From assembly GCF_002879855.1 (NCBI RefSeq), contig NZ_PNYB01000015.1, forward strand, positions 86,628 through 150,627: a stretch of 64,000 nucleotides of DNA, in the 5' to 3' direction. The notes under the pieces were generated by a model that did not search any database, was not told where the DNA came from, and saw only the letters and a program-made list of their open reading frames with translations. The stretch comes from Trinickia soli. Its GTDB lineage: Bacteria > Pseudomonadota > Gammaproteobacteria > Burkholderiales > Burkholderiaceae. Of the stretch, positions 50,417 through 61,506 are shown in pieces. The position numbers and the translations under genes were made by a program. The first letter of the stretch is position 1. Each line of letters starts with the position of its first letter.

Positions 50417-52441
50417 ATGCCCTACCGACATCTGCTCTCCGAATTGGACCTCGGCTTCACGAAGCTCAAGAACCGCGTCGTCATGGGCTCGATGCATACC
50501 GGCCTAGAAGATCGGTTCTGGCACTATCCCGCGTTGGCCGAGTACTATCGCGAGCGCGCCAGGGGCGGCGTCGGATTGATCATCACGGGCGGCATTTCAC
50601 CCAATCGCGAGGGCTGGTTGCTGCCGTTCGGCGGCACGCTCAACAGCGTCCTGGATCTGCACAATCATCGGCGACTGACGCGAGCCGTCCACGAAGAAGG
50701 TGGCAAGATCGCCATGCAGATTCTGCATGCGGGCCGCTACGGCTACCATCCGTTCGTCGTGTCGGCGTCGAACGTCCGCTCGCCGATTTCGAAGTTCACG
50801 CCGAAAGCGCTGACCGAAGCCGGCATCGCACGCACAGTGCGCGCCTACGCGAAGACCGCGCGGCTCGCGCAACGCGCCGGTTACGACGGCGTCGAAATCA
50901 TGGGCAGCGAAGGCTATCTGCTCAATCAGTTTCTCTGCAGCCGAACGAACCGCCGCACCGACCGCTACGGCGGCAGCCTCGAAAACAGGATGCGCCTCGC
51001 GCTCGAGGTCGTGCGCGGCGTGCGCGAAGCCTGCGGCAAACGGTTCATCGTCATCTACCGACTATCGCTGATCGATCTCGTCGAAGGCGGCAATACCTGG
51101 GACGAAACGATACAGGTTGCGCGTGCACTCGAAGCCGCGGGCGTCTCATTGATGAACACCGGCATCGGCTGGCACGAAGCGCGCGTGCCCACCATTGTGA
51201 CGTCGGTCCCGCGCGCCGCGTTCGCGCCGCTGACTTCCCGATTGCGCGCAGCGCTGACGGTGCCCGTGATTGCATCGAACCGGATCAATACGCCCGAGTT
51301 GGCCGATTCGCTGATCGCCGAGGGCAGCGCCGATCTCGTCTCGATGGCGCGGCCGCTCTTGGCCGATCCGCAGTTCGTCGTCAAAGCCAGCGAAGGCCGT
51401 GCCGATGAGATCAACACCTGCATCGCCTGCAATCAGGCCTGCCTCGACCACACATTTCGCAACGAGCGCGCGAGTTGCCTCGTCAATCCGCGCGCCGCGC
51501 GCGAGACGCAACTCGTCTATCGGCCCACGGGCCGTCCGCTTTCGCTCGCCGTTGTCGGCGCCGGGCCGGCCGGCCTGTCAGCCGCCTGCGTGGCGGCCTC
51601 GCGCGGACATCGCGTCACGCTGTTCGACGCGAACGCGACGATCGGCGGCCAATTCAATCTGGCCAAGCGCATCCCGGGCAAAGAGGAATTCGCCGAAACG
51701 CTACGCTACTTCGATTCGCAACTGCGCAAGCACGGCGTCGAGGTGCGGCTCGGCACGCGCGTCGACACCACGCAGCTTACCCAGGGTGGCTACGACGAGA
51801 TCATCGTCGCAACCGGCATCGTGCCGCGCCGGCTGTCGATCCCCGGCATCGACGGCGCGAACGTGCTTTCTTACGTCGACGTATTGCAAGGAGCGCCCGT
51901 CGGCCGCGCCGTCGCCGTTATCGGCGCGGGTGGCATCGGCTTCGACGTCAGCGAATTTCTCTTGCATCGCGCGGGCGATGCACTGCCGCAGCCGCGCGAC
52001 GCCTGGCTTGCCGAATGGGGCGTCGATCTGAATGTGAGCGAGCCGGGCGGACTCGCACCGGCACGCCGCACACCCGAGCCGGCACGTCAGATCTGGCTGC
52101 TTCAGCGTAAGAAGGGCAAGCTCGGCGCCGGCTTGGGCAAAACGTCGGGGTGGGTTCATCGGGCGACGCTTGCACGCCACGGCGTTGCGATGCTCGACGG
52201 CGTTTCGTATCTCGAGATCGGGCCGCGCGGGCTCAAGATCGAGCGCAACGGCCGGCAACAATGGCTCGATGTCGAAACGATCGTCGTGTGCGCGGGCCAG
52301 GAATCGCTGCGCGATCTCGTGCCTGCGGCGGGCGGCGGACATGGCCCGCGCTTTCATGTAATCGGCGGCGCCGCGCTCGCCAGCGAGCTCGACGCGGAGC
52401 GCGCGATCAAAGAAGGGGCGGAACTGGCGGCGAAGCTGTGA
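50417..52441 (+). CDS. fadH: 2,4-dienoyl-CoA reductase (NADPH) FadH
   Basis: A 674-aa flavoprotein with an N-terminal old-yellow-enzyme TIM barrel (LKNRVVMGSMHTG; EIMGSEGYLLNQFLCSRTNR), an iron-sulfur motif C-x2-C-x3-C-x11-C in CIACNQACLDHTF...SC, an FAD domain (VVGAGPAGLSAACVAASRGH) and an NAD(P) domain (VAVIGAGGIGFDVSEF). It reduces 2,4-dienoyl-CoA to 3-enoyl-CoA during oxidation of unsaturated fatty acids. Size matches E. coli FadH (about 672). Confidence 0.95.
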   Translation: MPYRHLLSELDLGFTKLKNRVVMGSMHTGLEDRFWHYPALAEYYRERARGGVGLIITGGISPNREGWLLPFGGTLNSVLDLHNHRRLTRAVHEEGGKIAMQILHAGRYGYHPFVVSASNVRSPISKFTPKALTEAGIARTVRAYAKTARLAQRAGYDGVEIMGSEGYLLNQFLCSRTNRRTDRYGGSLENRMRLALEVVRGVREACGKRFIVIYRLSLIDLVEGGNTWDETIQVARALEAAGVSLMNTGIGWHEARVPTIVTSVPRAAFAPLTSRLRAALTVPVIASNRINTPELADSLIAEGSADLVSMARPLLADPQFVVKASEGRADEINTCIACNQACLDHTFRNERASCLVNPRAARETQLVYRPTGRPLSLAVVGAGPAGLSAACVAASRGHRVTLFDANATIGGQFNLAKRIPGKEEFAETLRYFDSQLRKHGVEVRLGTRVDTTQLTQGGYDEIIVATGIVPRRLSIPGIDGANVLSYVDVLQGAPVGRAVAVIGAGGIGFDVSEFLLHRAGDALPQPRDAWLAEWGVDLNVSEPGGLAPARRTPEPARQIWLLQRKKGKLGAGLGKTSGWVHRATLARHGVAMLDGVSYLEIGPRGLKIERNGRQQWLDVETIVVCAGQESLRDLVPAAGGGHGPRFHVIGGAALASELDAERAIKEGAELAAKL

Positions 52442-52472
52442 AGCGAGGCTGTGAAGCGCATCGGCCGGCCCG

Positions 52473-53387
52473 TCAGACTGCGCGCCGTCGATCGAACCAG
52501 AAAGACAAGGCGACGCTCACGAGAATGACGCCCGTTGCGACGAGCGTCGAACCTGTCACCGGCTCGCCGAGCGTCAGGGCACCCAACGCAACGGCTACGA
52601 TCGGATTGACGTACATGCAGCTGCTCGCCACGATCGGGCTCGTATGCCGAATCAAAAAGCCGTAGGCGACATAGGCAGCCATCGTCGCCACCAACATCAG
52701 ATACACGAAGGCAAACAACGGGCCGAAGCCGAGCGCCGCGACGCGCTCGCCGCCGGCGACCGCAATCAGTGTCGAGATCGCGCCGCCCAGCCCGATCTGC
52801 AGCGCAGTCGACAAAAACAGATCGGCGGGCAGCGCGAGCCGGCTTGCAAGGTGCGCTCCCCCGGCCCAGAACAGCGCCGCGCAAAGAATGACGATGCTGC
52901 CGCTCGTCGACGAACTCGAAGCGTCGCCGCGATTGAGGATGAAGATGCCGGCAAGGCCGAGCGCAACGGCGACCCACTCGCCCTTTGCGATCGGCCGACC
53001 TGCGATGGCCGAGATGATCGTCGCGAACAACGGCACCGTGGCAACCATCACGGCCGCCGTGCCCGTCCCAACTGTACGCATGCCAAACGCGAGCAGACCG
53101 CTCGAGAATCCGACCAGCATCGTGCCGACGATGCCGGCATTGCGCGTTTGAACCAGCGTGGGCCACACGCTCGCGCGTCGGCCGGCGACGAAAAACAGGC
53201 CGATGCCTGCGATCAGATTGCGCAAACCCGACAGCAACAGGGGCGGAAACGATTGGAGCGCGACGTGCACGGCCAGATAGGCCGAACCCCATGCCAGATA
53301 GACGACGGCCAGCGCGAGAGCGACGCGGCCGCCCTGGGTACGTGGCGGCCGAACGCGCGTGAGCAGGCCGGGCAGCGCGCGCGGCAT
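52473..53387 (-). CDS. DMT-superfamily (EamA) exporter
   Basis: About 304 aa with ten membrane helices in two EamA repeats (VALALAVVYLAWGSAYLAVH; ALFWAGGAHLASRLALPADL; LGALTLGEPVTGSTLVATGV), of the YedA/RhtA type. Its substrate is unknown (amino acids, amines or drugs are typical). The start is uncertain: a 12-bp tandem repeat doubles the ATG region, giving starts at 53387 and 53399; a still longer frame upstream is not protein-like. Confidence 0.88.
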   Translation of the reverse strand: MPRALPGLLTRVRPPRTQGGRVALALAVVYLAWGSAYLAVHVALQSFPPLLLSGLRNLIAGIGLFFVAGRRASVWPTLVQTRNAGIVGTMLVGFSSGLLAFGMRTVGTGTAAVMVATVPLFATIISAIAGRPIAKGEWVAVALGLAGIFILNRGDASSSSTSGSIVILCAALFWAGGAHLASRLALPADLFLSTALQIGLGGAISTLIAVAGGERVAALGFGPLFAFVYLMLVATMAAYVAYGFLIRHTSPIVASSCMYVNPIVAVALGALTLGEPVTGSTLVATGVILVSVALSFWFDRRRAV

Positions 53388-53404
53388 CAAGCGCGGCATC
53401 AAGC
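53381..53404. repeat. 12-bp tandem repeat at the exporter start
   Basis: GCGGCATCAAGC occurs twice head to tail and duplicates an LMPR segment at the N-terminus of the exporter, including a possible start codon. Recent slippage is likely. Confidence 0.8.
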
Positions 53405-53764
53405 GCCGCCTCGACGCAGTCCGGACCGGCGCACGGCCACGCGAAAAAGGCGGCGCGGCGCGAGACGCGGGTGGCACAACGCTGCATGGTCGGGACGGGC
53501 GATGCGAAGCGGCATGGATGTCGGCAGGCTTCGGAACTTCGAGAATGAGTTGAGCGCAGGCGCAGCGGCATGCGAACGTCGCCATTATGCAACGGCGCAG
53601 CCCGTAAAGCGCCGCTGAAACGGCCACGCCACACTTGGCGCGCGGACGCGCCGCCATCCCCTTGACGCCTCGCGCATCGGTGTAGACCCCGTCGACGCGC
53701 GTTTCCAAGGCTGCGGCGTAGCCGGTTGCCAAAGCCGGGCCGCCCGTGTATCTTCTGCGATGCT
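53405..53764. other. Intergenic stretch before the TPP riboswitch
   Basis: 360 nt between the start of the leftward exporter gene and the riboswitch. Frames stay open on both strands but their translations are Arg/Ala/Pro-rich. It must hold the promoters of both the exporter and thiC; no specific site was recognised. Confidence 0.5.
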
Positions 53765-55870
<2,106 letters not shown>

Positions 55871-55925
55871 GCAGCACCAACGATAGCCGCGCAGGGCCAA
55901 GCGCCTGCCGCGGCTCATCGCAAAG

Positions 55926-55969
55926 GGGCGCAGTTCCGTTCGAAGCGAACGTGGACTGCGCCCTTTTTT
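55926..55969 (+). terminator. Rho-independent terminator of thiC
   Basis: GGGCGCAGT and ACTGCGCCC form a 9-bp stem with an inner GTTCG/CGAAC stem, followed at once by TTTTTT. It starts 56 nt after the thiC stop. The clearest intrinsic terminator of the window. Confidence 0.93.
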
Positions 55970-56149
55970 GCTTTTCGGAAATTGGACGGGGTGGGTCGCC
56001 TGTTGGAGGTTGTCGCCGCTTATCGCCGCTTTTCGTTATTGATTGTCGATTCTTGCCGTTTCATCTCGCGCTGAAATATCGACGGCAGACCCGGTGATAC
56101 CATGCGTTTCGGTTATGCAACGATAAATCCAACAAGCCTCGAGACGTTT

Positions 56150-57073
56150 ATGAAACCCAGCCACATCGTGCAGTTGCTCGTGCTCGCCGCCCTCTGGGGC
56201 GCATCGTTCCTATTCATTCGCGTAGGGGTGGTCGATCTGGGCGTCGCTCCGCTCATGGCTTTGCGCGTGTCGATCGGCGCCGCCGTGCTCGTCGTCATCC
56301 TTGCGCTGCGCGGCACCCCCCGTACTTCGTTCGAGACGCTGCGCTCGCGCGCCGTGCCGCTGTTCGTCGTGGGCGTGCTCAATTCGGCCGCGCCGTTCTG
56401 CCTGTTCGCGTTCGCCGAACTGACGCTGTCGGCGGGCCTGACATCCGTCATCAACGCCACCACGCCGCTTTGGGGGGCGCTCGTCGCCTACATCTGGCTC
56501 AAGGATCGACTCACGGCGCTGCGCACGCTCGGCATGCTCATCGGTTTCGGCGGCGTCGTCTCGCTCGTCTGGGGGCAGATCGCCGCGCCGCACGGCTCCC
56601 TTGCGCCTTCCGCCGGGGCCACGGCGCTCGCGGCGCTGGCCGCGACCGGCGCCGCGCTGCTCTACGGCATCGCTGCGAACTACACGAAACGGCATCTGAC
56701 CGGCGTCGATTCGTTGACGATCGCCACCGGCAGCATGATCGGCGGGAGCATTGCGTTGCTGCCGTTCGCGATCGCCACCTGGCCGACGGGCCCGATCTCG
56801 CTGCAAGCGTGGGGCGCCGTGCTGAGTCTTGGCGTGGCGTGCACCGGTGTGGCCTACCTGATCTTCTTTCACCTCATCAACGTCGCCGGTCCTGCGCGCG
56901 CGATCACCGTCACCTTCGTGATCCCCGTGTTCGGCATTCTCTGGGGCGCCCTGTTCCTCAACGAGCAAGTGAGCAGCGGCATGATCGAAGGTTGCGCGAT
57001 CGTCCTGGTCGGGACGGCGCTGGCCACCGGCGTCATCAAACGCATTCCCGGCCTGCGGCAGCGGCACGCCTGA
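56150..57073 (+). CDS. EamA/DMT-family transporter
   Basis: A 307-aa inner-membrane protein with ten helices in two EamA halves (LAALWGASFLFIRVGVVDLG; TTPLWGALVAYIWLKDRLTA; ILWGALFLNEQVSSGMIEG). Start at 56150 (ATGAAACCC) fits the family, which begins just before the first helix; an in-frame ATG at 56102 is less likely. Substrate unknown. Confidence 0.9.
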   Translation: MKPSHIVQLLVLAALWGASFLFIRVGVVDLGVAPLMALRVSIGAAVLVVILALRGTPRTSFETLRSRAVPLFVVGVLNSAAPFCLFAFAELTLSAGLTSVINATTPLWGALVAYIWLKDRLTALRTLGMLIGFGGVVSLVWGQIAAPHGSLAPSAGATALAALAATGAALLYGIAANYTKRHLTGVDSLTIATGSMIGGSIALLPFAIATWPTGPISLQAWGAVLSLGVACTGVAYLIFFHLINVAGPARAITVTFVIPVFGILWGALFLNEQVSSGMIEGCAIVLVGTALATGVIKRIPGLRQRHA

Positions 57074-57452
57074 AGCACCCGCAGCTCTTTCCCGCTCCCT
57101 TTCCCTCTTCCCCGGGCGCCTGTCTCGCCCGGGAAAACCCGCCCGCGCTTTCGTTACACGCCGCCCAACGTACGGCACCCCACCTCCGGCGCGCGGCGCG
57201 CCCGTCCACCCCGCTCCGATCGTCTGCGACCGCACGCTGGCCCGTGTCGGCACGGCATTACGCTGGGCGCGTTTCCTCAGCCCACACTTTGCTACACTGC
57301 CCTTCCGCCCTATGGACACCGTTCGACATGCCAGGTCTTTTCGTTCGCTTCCTGCCGAACGGCTCACCGTGCGTAGCCGGCACGACCTCTTTCCACGTCT
57401 GGCACGACGCCCGCGGCGCACGGCCGCGTCGCTCGGCCGCGCTTCGCTTGCC
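57074..57452. other. Intergenic region before the EAL gene, with a hairpin
   Basis: 379 nt. A perfect inverted repeat CCCGGGCG - 7 nt - CGCCCGGG (57111-57133) lies 38 nt after the transporter stop and may act as its terminator, without a T-run. Part of this stretch (57312 onward) is in frame with the EAL gene and could be its N-terminus if ATG 57312 is used. Confidence 0.5.
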
Positions 57453-58727
57453 ATGTCGTTTCGCCGCGATCTGACGCTGGCCGGCATCCTGCCGCATCTG
57501 GCGCGCGATGCTGCCGGGTGGCGCATCGTCTATCAGGGCGTGACGCTGCGCAGCGCATTCCAGCCCGTCGTCTCGATCACACACAAGCGGGTCGTCGGCT
57601 ACGAAGCGCTGCTGCGAGCCACCAACGCGAGCGGCCATCTGATCGCACCCGATCAGCTGTTCGCGCGCGCCAAGGCCACAGGGCCCGCCCTCGCGCTCGA
57701 GCGTCTCACGCGCTGCGTCCATTTTGCGAACTTCGCCGAGCAAAACGTGGAAACCGGTTGGCTGTTCGTCAACGCGCTGCCGCAATTGCTGCGCGTCGGC
57801 GCGAGTCACCGCGCGTTCACCGACGAACTGTGCGACTACTTCGGCCTGCCGCACCATCGCGTCGTATTCGAAATGATCGAACAGGCGAGCACCGACGAGC
57901 CACAGTTCGAACGCATCGTCGATTCGCTGCGCGAGCGCGATCTGCTCATCGCCATCGACGATTTCGGCACCGGCTTTTCGAACTTCGATCGCGTCTGGCG
58001 CATGCGGCCCGATATCGTCAAGCTCGATCGCTCGCTCGTCGCCCGTATCGCCGCGCCGGGCGCCGATCATCAGTTCGCGACCCAACTCGTGACGATGCTG
58101 CACCGCGCCGGCACGATGGTGCTTGGCGAAGGCGTCGAGTCCGAGGACGAGCTGATGACGCTGATGGAAGCCGACGTCGATTTCGTTCAGGGGTTTTGGC
58201 TCGGCAAGCCGGCTTCGTCGGTCGCTTCGGCGAGCAGCGATGCGCCCGCACGTATCGAATCGATGTGGCAGCGCTTTCATGCGCGCGCGCCAAGCGCGCC
58301 GGGCACGCCGGTCGAGCTCGCGAGCATCGAGGAGGCGGTACTGAGCGGTGCGCGCGCTTATAAGTCCACGGGCGGTCTCGCGGCCGCCGCGCAGCTGACG
58401 TTTCGCGCACCCTGGGCGCAACGTGTGTTCGTGGTTAGCCGACAGGGCGATCAACTGCAACCGTCGATCGCATCGAAGCCTCATTCCGGACCGGCACGCC
58501 TCGCACCGTTGTTTCCCGATACGGCCAGCAATTGGTCGCGGCGCGCCTACTTCAAACGGGCGTTGGCTTCGCCGGGACGCGTCGCCATCATGGGGCCGCA
58601 CTATTCGCTGACCGAAGGCAAGGACTGCTACACGGCAGCCGTCACGGTCGAAACGAATGGGCAGATCGAGGTGTTCTGCGTCGACTTCGTAGCGAATGTG
58701 GAAACGTCCTCGCCCGACGACCGTTGA
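57453..58727 (+). CDS. EAL-domain c-di-GMP phosphodiesterase with C-terminal sensory-like domain
   Basis: About 424 aa. The EAL domain (residues about 30-260) keeps all catalytic parts: VVGYEALLR, LFVNALPQ, VVFEMIEQ, IAIDDFGTGFSN, IVKLDRSLV, LGEGVESEDE and VQGFWLGKP. It should hydrolyse c-di-GMP. After it comes a domain of about 150 residues with SNWSRRAYFKRALASPGRV and DCYTAAVTVETNGQIEVF, a Cache/PDC- or PAS-like fold usually placed outside the membrane; no membrane helix is visible, so it is probably cytosolic. An ATG at 57312 would add 47 basic residues. Confidence 0.9.
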   Translation: MSFRRDLTLAGILPHLARDAAGWRIVYQGVTLRSAFQPVVSITHKRVVGYEALLRATNASGHLIAPDQLFARAKATGPALALERLTRCVHFANFAEQNVETGWLFVNALPQLLRVGASHRAFTDELCDYFGLPHHRVVFEMIEQASTDEPQFERIVDSLRERDLLIAIDDFGTGFSNFDRVWRMRPDIVKLDRSLVARIAAPGADHQFATQLVTMLHRAGTMVLGEGVESEDELMTLMEADVDFVQGFWLGKPASSVASASSDAPARIESMWQRFHARAPSAPGTPVELASIEEAVLSGARAYKSTGGLAAAAQLTFRAPWAQRVFVVSRQGDQLQPSIASKPHSGPARLAPLFPDTASNWSRRAYFKRALASPGRVAIMGPHYSLTEGKDCYTAAVTVETNGQIEVFCVDFVANVETSSPDDR

Positions 58728-58776
58728 ACGCACCGGAGCCCGACCGGGCACCGCGCAGCATGCCTGATTCGGTAGT

Positions 58777-59181
58777 TCAATCGGTCACACGGGCGCGTCC
58801 CGCTTTCACCGTCGAACGACGCGTCTTGCTATCGAGGCGACGCGCAGTCGAGGCCCGCGTGGGCCGCGTCGGAATCCGGGGCCGGCGTGTCACGCTGACG
58901 CTGGCGATCAGTTCGTCGAGCCGCGCCAGCGCCGCCGCACGGTTCATTTCCTGCGTCCGGTATTCCTGCGCCTTGATGACGACGACCCCTTCGCGCGTGA
59001 TGCGCCGATCGTCGAGCGCCAGCAGCCGCATTTTCAACGCATCGGGCAACGAGGATGCGCGGATGTCGTAGCGCAGATGAATCGCACTCGATACTTTATT
59101 GACGTTCTGTCCGCCAGCCCCTTGCGCGCGGACGGCCGTCAATTCCACTTCTTCGGGTAACGCGTGATAGCGCAGCGTCAT
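58777..59181 (-). CDS. arfB: Ribosome-rescue peptidyl-tRNA hydrolase ArfB
   Basis: A 134-aa release-factor-like protein. The GGQ motif is in [19 protein letters not shown] (about residue 24) and the basic C-terminal tail ([18 protein letters not shown]) enters the empty mRNA channel of stalled ribosomes. Normal length (about 140). The start overlaps the recD stop by 4 nt. Confidence 0.95.
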   Translation of the reverse strand: MTLRYHALPEEVELTAVRAQGAGGQNVNKVSSAIHLRYDIRASSLPDALKMRLLALDDRRITREGVVVIKAQEYRTQEMNRAAALARLDELIASVSVTRRPRIPTRPTRASTARRLDSKTRRSTVKAGRARVTD

Positions 59182-61454
59182 GTTTGCATCTCCTGCATGC
59201 GTGCGACCAGGCCGGAATCGCGGCGCGTCGGCGCCGCAATCGCCTGAGCCAGCACATCGCGTGCGCCGATCACGCGCACCGTCTTGCGCGCCCGCGTAAC
59301 GGCCGTATAAACGAGCTCGCGCGTGAGCACACGACTGCCCGACGCCGGCAACACAAGCGCGGCGTGATCGAATTCCGAACCCTGCGATTTATGAACCGTC
59401 AGGGCGAAGGCCGTATCGTGCGGCGGCAGCGCCGCAGGCGCAACGGCCCGCACGCCGCCGTCGGCGGTGCGGAAGTACACGCGCAGCGGGCCTTCGCGCG
59501 TCGGCAATGCGATACCTATGTCACCGTTGAACAAGCCGAGCGCGTAATCGTTGCGGGCGACCATCACGGCGCGGCCCGCAAACCAGTTCGTACCGACGGC
59601 GAGCGGCGTGCGCGCAGCGCGGCGCACATGGTCGGCGATCTGCGCGTTGAGCGCCTGCACGCCGCGCGCGCCGAGCCGCGTCGCGCAGAGAATGCGAAAA
59701 GCGTTCAATGCATCGAACAGCGGCGCGCAGTCGGGCTCCGCAGCAGCCAGCGCGGCGCTCAGCGCTTGGACATACGGGGCGAAACCGTGCGCCAACATCT
59801 GCAGCGTGCTTGCGCGCAACACGGGGCCGTCGTCTTCGTCGAGCCGGGCCGGGATCGCGCGCCACGCTGCGGCGCCGCCGTCGCCGTCCGATCCATCGAA
59901 CAGGTCGCTCTGCGCCGAAGCGTTCGGCCGCACACCCAACGAGTCGAACGCCGCCTGCACATCGCCACGCCGGATCGCGACCGATAACCGTCCGATCGCC
60001 GAGTCGAGGCCGAAGCGATAGTTGCGCTCGAGCCAGACGACGCAATCGACGAGCGGGATGTCTTGTCGATGTACGCCCACTTGCGCCGCAGGGACTGCGG
60101 CACGCCCGGCGGCAGACTGCGCCGGCCCCTCGGCCGCGAGGCTGTGCGCTTCCATCGGCTCGACGCCGTCGCCCGCGTAAGCGACATCGGGTTCGTCAAG
60201 TCCCGTCCAGGCCCAGGCATCGTCGAGTGCATCGAGTGCTTCGAACAAATCGAGACCATCTTCGCCCGTCAGAACGTCCCACTCGGGCGCATCGGCACGC
60301 CCCGCCCCGTCTTCTTGCGCCTGTCCCTGTGACAGGCGCGGCAGCGCAGCGCGCACACGTGCTTCATCGACGCCCGTCGCCTCGGAAATGCGAGCGACGC
60401 CCTGTGCGCTGAACGCCGGGCGTGCACTGAGTTCGGCGAATACGGCACCCGCTTCGACGGCCGCCAGCTGGTCCTTGTCGCCGAGCAATACCAGTCGCGT
60501 CTGCGGCGCCAGCGCATCGAACAGCTGCGTGGCCAGGGTCAGGTCGATCATCGATGCCTCGTCGACCACGATCACGTCGTACGGCAGCGGATTGTCGCGC
60601 CCGTACCGCGCCCGCACGCCGTGCCCCAAGCCAAGCAAGCGATGCAGCGTCTGCGACGTGCGCGGCAGCCTGTCGGCGATCTGCGCGGGCAAGCTCGAAG
60701 CGCGGGCAAGCAGCGCCTCCTGCATCCGCTGCGCCGCTTTGCCCGTTGGCGCGGCCAGCGCGATGGTCAACGACGGCTGCGCGTCGATCAGACAGGCGAG
60801 CATGCCCACGACGGTCGTCGTCTTGCCCGTGCCGGGTCCGCCGCTCACAACCGTCAGCCGGCCCGATAACGACAATGCCGCGCATGCCCGCTGCCAATCG
60901 ACTTCGCTCGGATCGGGCGGCCCGAAAAAACGCGTGAGGCGGGCGGCCAGCGTCTCGCTCTCGAGCGCAGTCGCGTTCCCGGGGCTGGGGCTGGGGTCGG
61001 GATGGACGTCGTCGGCGACCTGCATGCCGTTCGCGCCCGCGGCCCCGCACCTCGACGCATGGGCGACCACCGCGGCCGCGAGGCGCCGCTCATCTTCGTA
61101 GTAGCGCGCGAGGTAGAGCCGGCCGCCGGCATCGAGGACGAGCGGCCGCAGCCCGGCTGCATCCTGCCGGCCGTCCGAGACCACGCCGCTGCCCTGCAAC
61201 GCAGCCTTTACCGCATCGAGCGGCTCGCCGTACCGCTTGGCGAGGCGTTCGAGCGAGAGGCAAACATGGCCCGCGCTCGTTGCGCGACTGACTGCGAACG
61301 CGGACCGGCGCACCCACAGCACCGCCGCGGGGCTCGCGCCCAGGCGTGCCGCCAACGCGCCGAGGCGGCGCGCGAACCCTTCGGCGAGCGCCGTACCGAA
61401 TTCGCCGCGCTCGCCCGTCGGGGCCGGCTTAGGGGGTCTGGGTATTGCACTCAT
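59178..61454 (-). CDS. recD: Exodeoxyribonuclease V alpha subunit RecD
   Basis: A 758-aa SF1B helicase of the RecBCD complex. The Walker A is [18 protein letters not shown], motif II is [11 protein letters not shown] and the C-terminal motif VI region is [20 protein letters not shown]. Between motif III ([19 protein letters not shown]) and [16 protein letters not shown] there is an extra acidic, Ala-rich insertion of roughly 100 residues, making the protein longer than E. coli RecD (608). It follows recB after 52 nt. Confidence 0.95.
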   Translation of the reverse strand: MSAIPRPPKPAPTGERGEFGTALAEGFARRLGALAARLGASPAAVLWVRRSAFAVSRATSAGHVCLSLERLAKRYGEPLDAVKAALQGSGVVSDGRQDAAGLRPLVLDAGGRLYLARYYEDERRLAAAVVAHASRCGAAGANGMQVADDVHPDPSPSPGNATALESETLAARLTRFFGPPDPSEVDWQRACAALSLSGRLTVVSGGPGTGKTTTVVGMLACLIDAQPSLTIALAAPTGKAAQRMQEALLARASSLPAQIADRLPRTSQTLHRLLGLGHGVRARYGRDNPLPYDVIVVDEASMIDLTLATQLFDALAPQTRLVLLGDKDQLAAVEAGAVFAELSARPAFSAQGVARISEATGVDEARVRAALPRLSQGQAQEDGAGRADAPEWDVLTGEDGLDLFEALDALDDAWAWTGLDEPDVAYAGDGVEPMEAHSLAAEGPAQSAAGRAAVPAAQVGVHRQDIPLVDCVVWLERNYRFGLDSAIGRLSVAIRRGDVQAAFDSLGVRPNASAQSDLFDGSDGDGGAAAWRAIPARLDEDDGPVLRASTLQMLAHGFAPYVQALSAALAAAEPDCAPLFDALNAFRILCATRLGARGVQALNAQIADHVRRAARTPLAVGTNWFAGRAVMVARNDYALGLFNGDIGIALPTREGPLRVYFRTADGGVRAVAPAALPPHDTAFALTVHKSQGSEFDHAALVLPASGSRVLTRELVYTAVTRARKTVRVIGARDVLAQAIAAPTRRDSGLVARMQEMQT

Positions 61455-61506
61455 CGACCGCTCCCTTCGCTGTCGGCGGTCGTGAGGGGCATGGCGGTCA
61501 CGGCGA

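Noticed and set aside
52644..53618. 324-codon plus-strand frame opposite the DMT exporter
   Set aside because: Polar, Arg/Gln-rich mirror of a membrane protein; no domain.
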